DNA of 60,254 nt from Chromera velia (taxonomy: Eukaryota > Sar > Chromeraceae). Under the pieces are notes generated by a model. That model saw only the letters and a list, made by a program, of their open reading frames with translations. It was not told the DNA's origin and did no database searches. Numbering within the stretch: the stretch's first letter is position 1; the number at the start of each line of letters is the position of its first letter. The position numbers and the translations under genes were made by a program. The DNA lies in NCBI GenBank assembly GCA_018398765.1, contig JAHBMJ010005241.1, positions 8,579 through 68,832 on the forward strand, in the 5' to 3' direction. This document shows positions 53,336 through 60,254 of this stretch, one piece after another.

Positions 53336-54561
53336 ATGCGGTTTCTTTCCGAGTCGACAAATGGAACCTGTCTGGGACTACCAACGCAATGGCCTCCTGA
53401 TACAGTACCAGAGTTTCTGGAATGTCACAAAGAGACAGTCAGTCAGTCAGGCTGGTTGAGCACGAGTGTTTGCAAAGTGTTGATGTAAATCCTCTCCGGG
53501 CTCGCCTCTTCTTTCTCATATTCCTTGCTCCTATTCTCTGTCTGTGTGCGTGTGCGTGTTTTTGTGGTGTGATACCAAGAAGCCAGGGAGTTAGGGCAGA
53601 AATGAGGGTCGCTCTCGTTTGCATCATCTCCTTTCCAGACTGCGACAACTGTCTTGCTGTACACAGAGACAGAAGACAAATTGGATGCATTTGCTTTCCT
53701 CTTTTTGTTTTTTGGGCCTTTTTGGCTATTTGTTTGTGCCAATCTCTGTTTTTCCGTCCGCCTTTTTTTTCTTTTCCCTTTCTCTTTTTCTCTTGTGCCT
53801 GCCTTTCTCTCTTCAGTCTCCACCCCCACCCCGACTTTGAGTACTACGAGGGCATAAAATTCAAAAAACTCGGACGATCTGATGTGGAGGTGGGCCCATG
53901 TCTCTTTCTTTCTCTTCTTTTCTGTTCCCTCCCATTTCTTTTTTTTTTCTTTCTCTGTAGCAGCAAAGAAGTTTGCGAACAAAGAACAGAATGGAAAATT
54001 CGCGTCAAAAAAACTAGTAACACATGCTGTCAAGGGTCAACAGCCTGAAGCACCAGTAGTATAAAGGCAAACTGATTCGCTACTTCCCCCCCCAACCCCC
54101 CCGCCCTTCCTATCTCTCTGGGAGATCAGAGAGAAAGAGGCCAACAAACAGACACATAGAGGTTCAATCAAATGCAGCAAATTGCCATTCCCACCACTCT
54201 TCCTGCTTCTCCCTCTCTTTCGCTCGCTTTCTTTCTTTCGTTCTTTCTTCTCTCTGCAGGTCCCCGAGTTCATCTTGGGCACGATGACTTGGGGCACTCA
54301 TTACTGTGACTGGGAGCGCTGCACCGATATGATGGATTTCGCTTTCGGAGAGTACGGCATTGCAGCCTATGTCGGTGGGGAATGAGTGCAATGAGATGAG
54401 ACTTCTCGATTAGCCGGCTCCTTTAATTTGTTGTAGAAAATATGCGTCAATTTTGGTTCATCTTTACTTTTCTAGAATGAGGAAAGGTATCGAGCTGCTT
54501 GGTGTGAGGAGAAAACGGACAGGCAATCGTGGCTCTTCTTTGCGTCGCCAATTGTGTGTTT

Positions 54562-54597
<36 letters not shown>

Positions 54598-57500
54598 GTG
54601 CGTGTTTGTGCTTGTGTGGAATGTGGTGGGGTGGGATGGGAAGCAAATGGAATGTTGCTCCTGCTGCTGTGTGTCGACTGAGGAGGGAGGACCGCGCGCG
54701 ATCCTCTTTACACACATGGCTTCACATCTCGAAGAACCAGACATGAGGCAGCGTGCCTGATGAATGAAATGCTCAGGCCATTGCAGGAAGGGAGTCCGGT
54801 GATTCTCTGTTGACTTCACTGAATGAATGAATGAATTAGCTTGCCTTTCTCTTCTATCACTTGTTCGCGCAGGACACATCTGAACTGTATCCGTACCCGA
54901 TTCAACCCAAATACTATGGAAAAGCCGAGGAGGTGTGTCGGTCTGGGTGCATGACTCTGGTGGTGTGTTTTTCATTGGATTCGAAAAGTTTGACGTCTCG
55001 CTTTCCCCTCGCCGTCCCGTTCTCTCTCTTGTTTTGGTGCATCTGTTTTCATTCAAACTGCCCCACTCCCTTAAGGGTTATTTTCTTTCCTTTTCCTCCT
55101 CTTCTCGTTTTCGGCTCGTCTGGGTTGGTCCGCTTTATCTTTGCGGCTTGTGTATTCACTTTCGTTTCCGATCGAGCGCTTTGCAGGTGATTGGTAGATG
55201 GATGAAACTGTACGGCAACAAAGTTAGGGACAAGGTGACGATCTTGTCGGGGTGCGCGGGGAGGAGCGAGCGACTTTCATGGATTCGGGACGAAAAGTCG
55301 TGAGTGTGCCTGCTTCTGTTGTTGTTTTCTGGGTGGGGGCAAGGAGGGAAAACTACGGGAGCAGTCTGAGTTGATTTTTTTTTTAATTCAATGGACCTGC
55401 CTGCCTCCTTTTTGAACCTCCTTTTTGTGTTTTTCTGGGTTCTTTCTTGTAATCCTGCTGGCTCCATGAGATTTCTGGGTGGACTCAGCTCCACCTTCTT
55501 TCTGTAACTGCCTGTCGGCCCGTGCGTCTGCAAGCAAGCTGCCAGCACACTCCGCCAGGCCCGATTCACTGAATGTGTCCGAGCAAAGTCAATCAGTTGA
55601 CCACTTTCACAGCATAAGCAGATGAATGAATTGGATGATTCATTTAGCGGAGAGAGAAAACATAAGTCTATGCAAACTCAAGCTGAACCTCTCATCAGGA
55701 TGCGAGCCTGCACACTGTGCTGCATCCTTCACTCACTCACTCCTTCCTTCGCTTGCAGAGTCCATCCAGATCGGCCGGGCGGTGGAACCCGGTTGAGCAA
55801 ATGGCAAATCCTGAAAGCTTGTGACGATTCCCTCAAGCGACTGCAAACAGACCACATCGACGTCTTCCAGCTGCAGTGGCCGGACCGGTACGTCGTCATG
55901 CGTTCAGCATACGTGCTAAGTCAGAGAGGAAGGAAGACAGGGGTGACGGGGTCGTCTCTGTCGAGGAGGCAAGGAAACGAAGGGGAGCTCGGAAAAAGGA
56001 GGGGGGTTGCGTTTCTCACTAGGAAGGCTTCATCCCCCTCCCTCTTTCTTCTTCTTTTTCTCTTTCGCGTCGCTCCCCTGTGCTCTTTCTTGCGTACCCT
56101 TTTTATGTTTCCCGCTCCATCTCTCGTTTCTTCCATATGGTAGCTCGCTTATCTAAAACTTTTCCTGCCCCTCACCCCCGCTCTCCTTCACACGAACACG
56201 CGTGTCCACATAGGCGCAACATCATGCATGGTCTGTTTGTCTGGCGCTCTCTTCTCTTCCCGATTGAGGGCATACTGAATTCAGGGTTCTCCTTTTGAAT
56301 GAGCACATGAGCGATCACTTAATTTCCGCATGGAGCAAAACATCAAAGGAAAGACTTAAAAAGATAAGCGTCGTGTGCATGCATGCATTCAGGTACTACC
56401 CGTCCCAGGCCTCTGGAGACTATGAGCATCTGATGTACGACTTCGAAGTCAGTCAGGCGGTCACGCAGAACGATAACTTTCATTTTTATATCATGATCTT
56501 GCTGTTGCTTGTACTGTCACTCGGACGCTTCTCATTCGTCGTGCGGACATTTTTCATTCGTTGTAGACGACTTCGGCGTTTGTTTCATCCGAACAATACG
56601 AGTTGATAAAAAGAAAATGATGATCAGAACAATGCGGAATGTGAAAGGCGGACTCATTGTATTTCTCTTCTGAAATGCACAAACATGTTTTCCTTGTTCT
56701 TTTTGCAACTCAGCTTTTGTACGCAATGGGAGCGTTGGATCTCTTTTCAAAGATGTGTCTTCTTGTTACCACGTCAATTTGCTACTGTACCTGCGCCCCC
56801 CCTTCGTTCTTCATGATCGCTTTGAATAGTAACCGAACGTACTCTTCAAGAGGAAGAACCGATTTCACGATGTCCCTCCCTCTATCTCTCTCACTCTCTT
56901 TTGTCTGTTCTCAGAAAAACCTTCTTCCGCTGATATGATGGCTTTGCTGATTTACCCATAAAGTCCTTTTTTTTCATTCAGTCCTTAAGCGTGCTTTGCT
57001 TCTGCTTTCTGCAATTTAGAGGGATGCCCTTCACATTTGTCGACTATTGAGCCTGTGTGTCTGCGCTTCACCTCTCTCTTTCTCTTTTCCATCTACGTTT
57101 CCGTCAATTGAACTTTCCTTCCTTGTTTTTGTTTTCGTTTCTTTCCATTTTGCTTTCTATCTCTCAGTGTCTCATAGTCTTTCTACCCTTTCTTCCTTGG
57201 TTTATTTGCTTGATTGAGGAAAGAGACGGCTGCAGAAGGAACTTCCCCTGGCAGACGAGATCCCATTGGAAGAGCAGGTCGCGGCCATCGGAGAACTACT
57301 CCGGAAAGGAAAGGTGGGAGAGGGAGGGAGGGAGGCAGCAAGCACTGGCAGCCCAGACAGAGACAGAGACAGAAAGGAGGATGGAAACACATGTCGTCAG
57401 CGAACTTGGTCCCTCCCAACGATCTCGTCCTCCTGCGTAGTTTCGTGCAGTGTGACAGAGATCATCCTGTCGCGTGTGTGAGGGATGACTGAGCGTTGTT

Positions 57501-58807
57501 CATCTTTGAAGGCCCCTTGGACCTCTCCGGTCTTTGTCGAGTCCGAATGGCATAGACATGCAGGAAGGATGCTGGCAGTAGAACCACTAGTCTAAACCTG
57601 TATGTGCACTGCCTGCAGATCCGTGCGTGGGGTCTATGCAACGAGACGCCCTGGGGAGTTCTGCAGTTCTCGAGGGTGGCAAAGAAGATGGGTGTACAGC
57701 CGCCAGCGTCCGTGCAGATGCCGTACAATTTGATGAATCGCAACGATGTCGAGAAGGGATTCGTCGAGATGGCGAGACCACAAAATCTTGGTCGGTCGGT
57801 CTGCCGGTCAGGGTTGTTCGAAGACGAGAAGAAGAAAAAAGATACGTACGTCTCTTTTGAATGACAACTTCACGCCGCCCCCCGCTTCTCGCACACACAC
57901 ATACATGATGGCCGCTTGACATGTGTTTCTTGTCAACGTCTTGTTTCATCCTGTCAGTGTATCAAGCCATAAGTGAGCTGTTCGGCTGCTCTGTTCTGCA
58001 GGAATCGGTATTTTGGCCAACGCTCCTCTTGCGGGAGGAATCTTGTCGGGCAAATACCTGGAGGCCTATGAGTACTCTACTCGCAGCAGACTTGTCAGGT
58101 TCCCTTCGTACATGAAACGTTTCAGGTCAGCTGCAGGGGGGGGGGTTGCAGATCGTCTGCGCTGAGGGGTGCATAAATTCCAACGAGTTCATGTATCGAT
58201 ATGCCTGAATTTGCCCCATACGTGTAGAGTGTCGGCTTCTCCGATGTCCTGTGTGCATCAGTAAAGGATCGGTCGGGTGGTGAAGGCGACCCGACCAATC
58301 GATTCTTCTGACGTTCGCCTGTCTTTTTTTCCTTTTTTCCTTTTTTCCTTCTCCCCTCGGCCTCTTCCTTTCTTCATTTCTGTTGGATTGGGCTTCAGTT
58401 ACTCTTCATGTGATTGACAAAGCGCTGACGAGGGCTGGTCGGTCTTGCTTCAGTGGAGGGAATCTGCGCTCTCTCTGGCTTTCTCCTTTCTTCGCTGCCT
58501 TCTCTGGTGCTTTGCGTCGGTTTTCTTACTATGGCTGCGGGCTTTTCCTCTTGCAGAGCATCAATCGCAAATCGTTTCGTGACTGACCTTTGGCACGAGT
58601 ACCTGGCACAAGAGCGGGAGAGAGAGACGTCAGTGAAGCAAAACACGTTGTTCCTTTGTGTTTGCTTTTCTACCTCCCTGCATGGCTGGCTCTCTTCCTC
58701 TTCCCTCACTGCGTGCTTCCTTCCTCGTCGGCCCGATCGGACCTCATGATATATCTAGATTCGTGGGTCTGAGTCGACGGTAGACGGCTGACGGTCTCTC
58801 TCTCTCA

Positions 58808-58859
<52 letters not shown>

Positions 58860-59604
58860 TGTCCCGCGCTCGCGTGCGAAGGTACTGCCCTTTTACTTCA
58901 TCATTTGTGTGGATGTCTCTCTGCCACTTCGGCCTGTATGTTTCTTTTCGTTTTGCGTCTGTCATTTCCACTTGCTCTGGTTGCCCTGTCGCCTCTGGTT
59001 CCGTCTCAATGGCATAAAGTTCTTTGGCTCATATCAAAACTGGTGGCTTTTCCCGGGTGAGGCTGGGCGTGTCTGCAGGAACTTGGGATGTCTGGCGATG
59101 AAGTATGTGAACTCACGGCCCTTTGTTGCTTCAACGGTCGGTCGGCTAGCTAGTCGGTTGGGGGGGAAGACAGCTCGTGAGACTCTCTCTCTGTCCCTCT
59201 CTCCTTATTCCTTTCTTTCTCTTCTCCTCAGTGTATGCGTGACAAAGAGGAGAGGTGTGGGGGTCTTTCAATTTAATTCGTCCCTTGCAAGCATGCTCTG
59301 TCTGTATGCCCACCTGCCTCTGTGGTCTGTCTGAGGGAAACCAGCGAACGCTTCTCTCTCTCTCTCTCTCTCTCTCTCTGCGTGAGTGTGAGCGAGTGAG
59401 TAAGTGAGTGCATGCGTGTGTGTATCCGTGTCTGCATCCGTGTCTTCTTTTGTGTTTGCGCGTTTGCAGATAGTTGGAGTGAACGACCGATTCCAACTAC
59501 GAGAGGACTTACACAGCCAACATACACCAATGACAGATAGACATGAGCGAGCGTGCAATTTGTATTATTATCTGTACAGAGACCCTCTCAGAATCATTCA
59601 GTGA
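53336..59604 (+). CDS. Tas-type aldo/keto reductase with altered catalytic residues (429 aa, 13 exons)
   Basis: AKR-fold oxidoreductase family, closest by eye to bacterial Tas. Exons 53336-53445, 53817-53889, 54260-54370, 54873-54932, 55187-55299, 55759-55887, 56393-56447, 57236-57313, 57619-57790, 58002-58125, 58557-58628, 59079-59136, 59470-59604 agree in phase. Signatures: [29 protein letters not shown] (D99, Y104 = catalytic Asp and Tyr), [60 protein letters not shown]. The usual catalytic Lys is Gly140 (VTILSGCAG, where Tas has SKVSG). The usual catalytic His is Gln195 (FQLQWP for YQVHWP). The NADPH-binding end ([18 protein letters not shown]) is kept. So fold and cofactor site look intact but reductase chemistry is doubtful. 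The first exon, an N-terminal extension, is the weakest part. The segment before SRPFVAST is shorter than in Tas. Confidence 0.88.
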
Positions 59605-60254
59605 CCTCTGGCCAATATCAAAGCATATATGAAAATCCTCATCAGTATTTTCACTTTGTTACGATTTTACTTCGCCCGTATCGGTGTATCAAAATCAAAG
59701 GTATAAAATTTTGTAAGTAGATTATTTTTTAGTATATTCTATATAAGTTGAATAATTTAGCAGTTAGTTAAATAGGAATTATGCTTATCATGTAACCATT
59801 CATTTTTTCGCATCATCTTCATTATAGACCGGTAGCATAGCATAACATAGCATTAATATTCCAAGTTTTCCCTGCGGTCCACATATAAGGTTTTTATTGC
59901 ATAACTATTATTAGCGTTTGGTATCACACAGAGTGTGTTCTTAATAGAATTATTGACCTCAAATCTAACCCCCAAAAATCCCCTAAATTAGGCTTAAATG
60001 TGGTTAAATCGATTTGGCCTTTTACCCTAGCTTTTACCTAGGCTTGTACCTCAAATCAAATCAAATTCCAATCAATTAATCAAATCAAACCTGATCACTG
60101 TTTTGTTAATTTTAAAATATATTTTGTCATAAATTTGATAAAAGAACTTTAAAACATATTTTAAGTTTACGTCACAGATTACGTGACTAGGGGGCTGCAG
60201 GCTAAAGATTTTTCGTAACCTTGTTGCGAAATCTATCACAGCCCCCCCCCCCCC
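59605..60254. other. AT-rich 3' flank ending in a poly-C run
   Basis: Composition drops to AT-rich right after the aldo/keto reductase stop. Short words such as AATCAAATCAAA recur near 60050-60090. No gene seen. The final C-run (60242-60254) at the window edge looks like an assembly boundary. Confidence 0.65.

Overview
The window is nuclear DNA from a eukaryote with very intron-dense genes. Exons are mostly 25-350 nt, introns follow the GT-AG rule, and microsatellites are abundant in introns and between genes. An intron-rich alveolate alga of the chromerid type (Chromera-like) fits the gene style, the LRR family, the hybrid histidine kinase and the TGCATGCA-type motifs. That assignment is an inference from style and gene content. 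It was not tested by a search.

Layout, left to right: (1) 1-3701 (+), 3' part of a SAS10/UTP3 ribosome-biogenesis gene. (2) 3702-4664, AT-rich intergenic DNA. (3) 4665-9437 (-), a decayed leucine-rich-repeat gene interrupted by a 2.3 kb non-autonomous LTR-retrotransposon-like element at 5633-7946. (4) 9721-10784 (-), a small unknown gene, divergent from (5) 11970-31459 (+), a 35-exon DUSP-Ubl-USP deubiquitinase whose splice phases close into one frame of 1399 codons. (6) 33528-37214 (-), a membrane hybrid histidine kinase in 3 exons. (7) 38616-44380 (-), a probable mitochondrial membrane/coiled-coil protein, incompletely resolved. (8) 46341-46949 (-), a secreted protein with three cysteine-rich repeats, divergent from (9) 47974-52995 (+), a secretory-pathway protein with many N-glycosylation sequons. 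(10) 53336-59604 (+), a Tas-type aldo/keto reductase with two substituted catalytic residues. The window ends in AT-rich DNA and a poly-C run.

The genes do not form one pathway; they read as ordinary neighbours. The most interesting signals are: the LTR element (98% identical 224-bp repeats, a 7-bp target duplication, a primer-binding-site-like motif) inside an already frameshifted LRR gene; an intronic copy of an exon end that would form an in-frame 24-nt exon; the aldo/keto reductase lacking catalytic Lys and His; the histidine kinase; microsatellites that abut splice sites and look seeded by them; and a sense-oriented intronic repeat shared by two unrelated genes.

Gene models were built by hand, joining exons only where splice phase agreed. 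Junctions that could not be settled are flagged.
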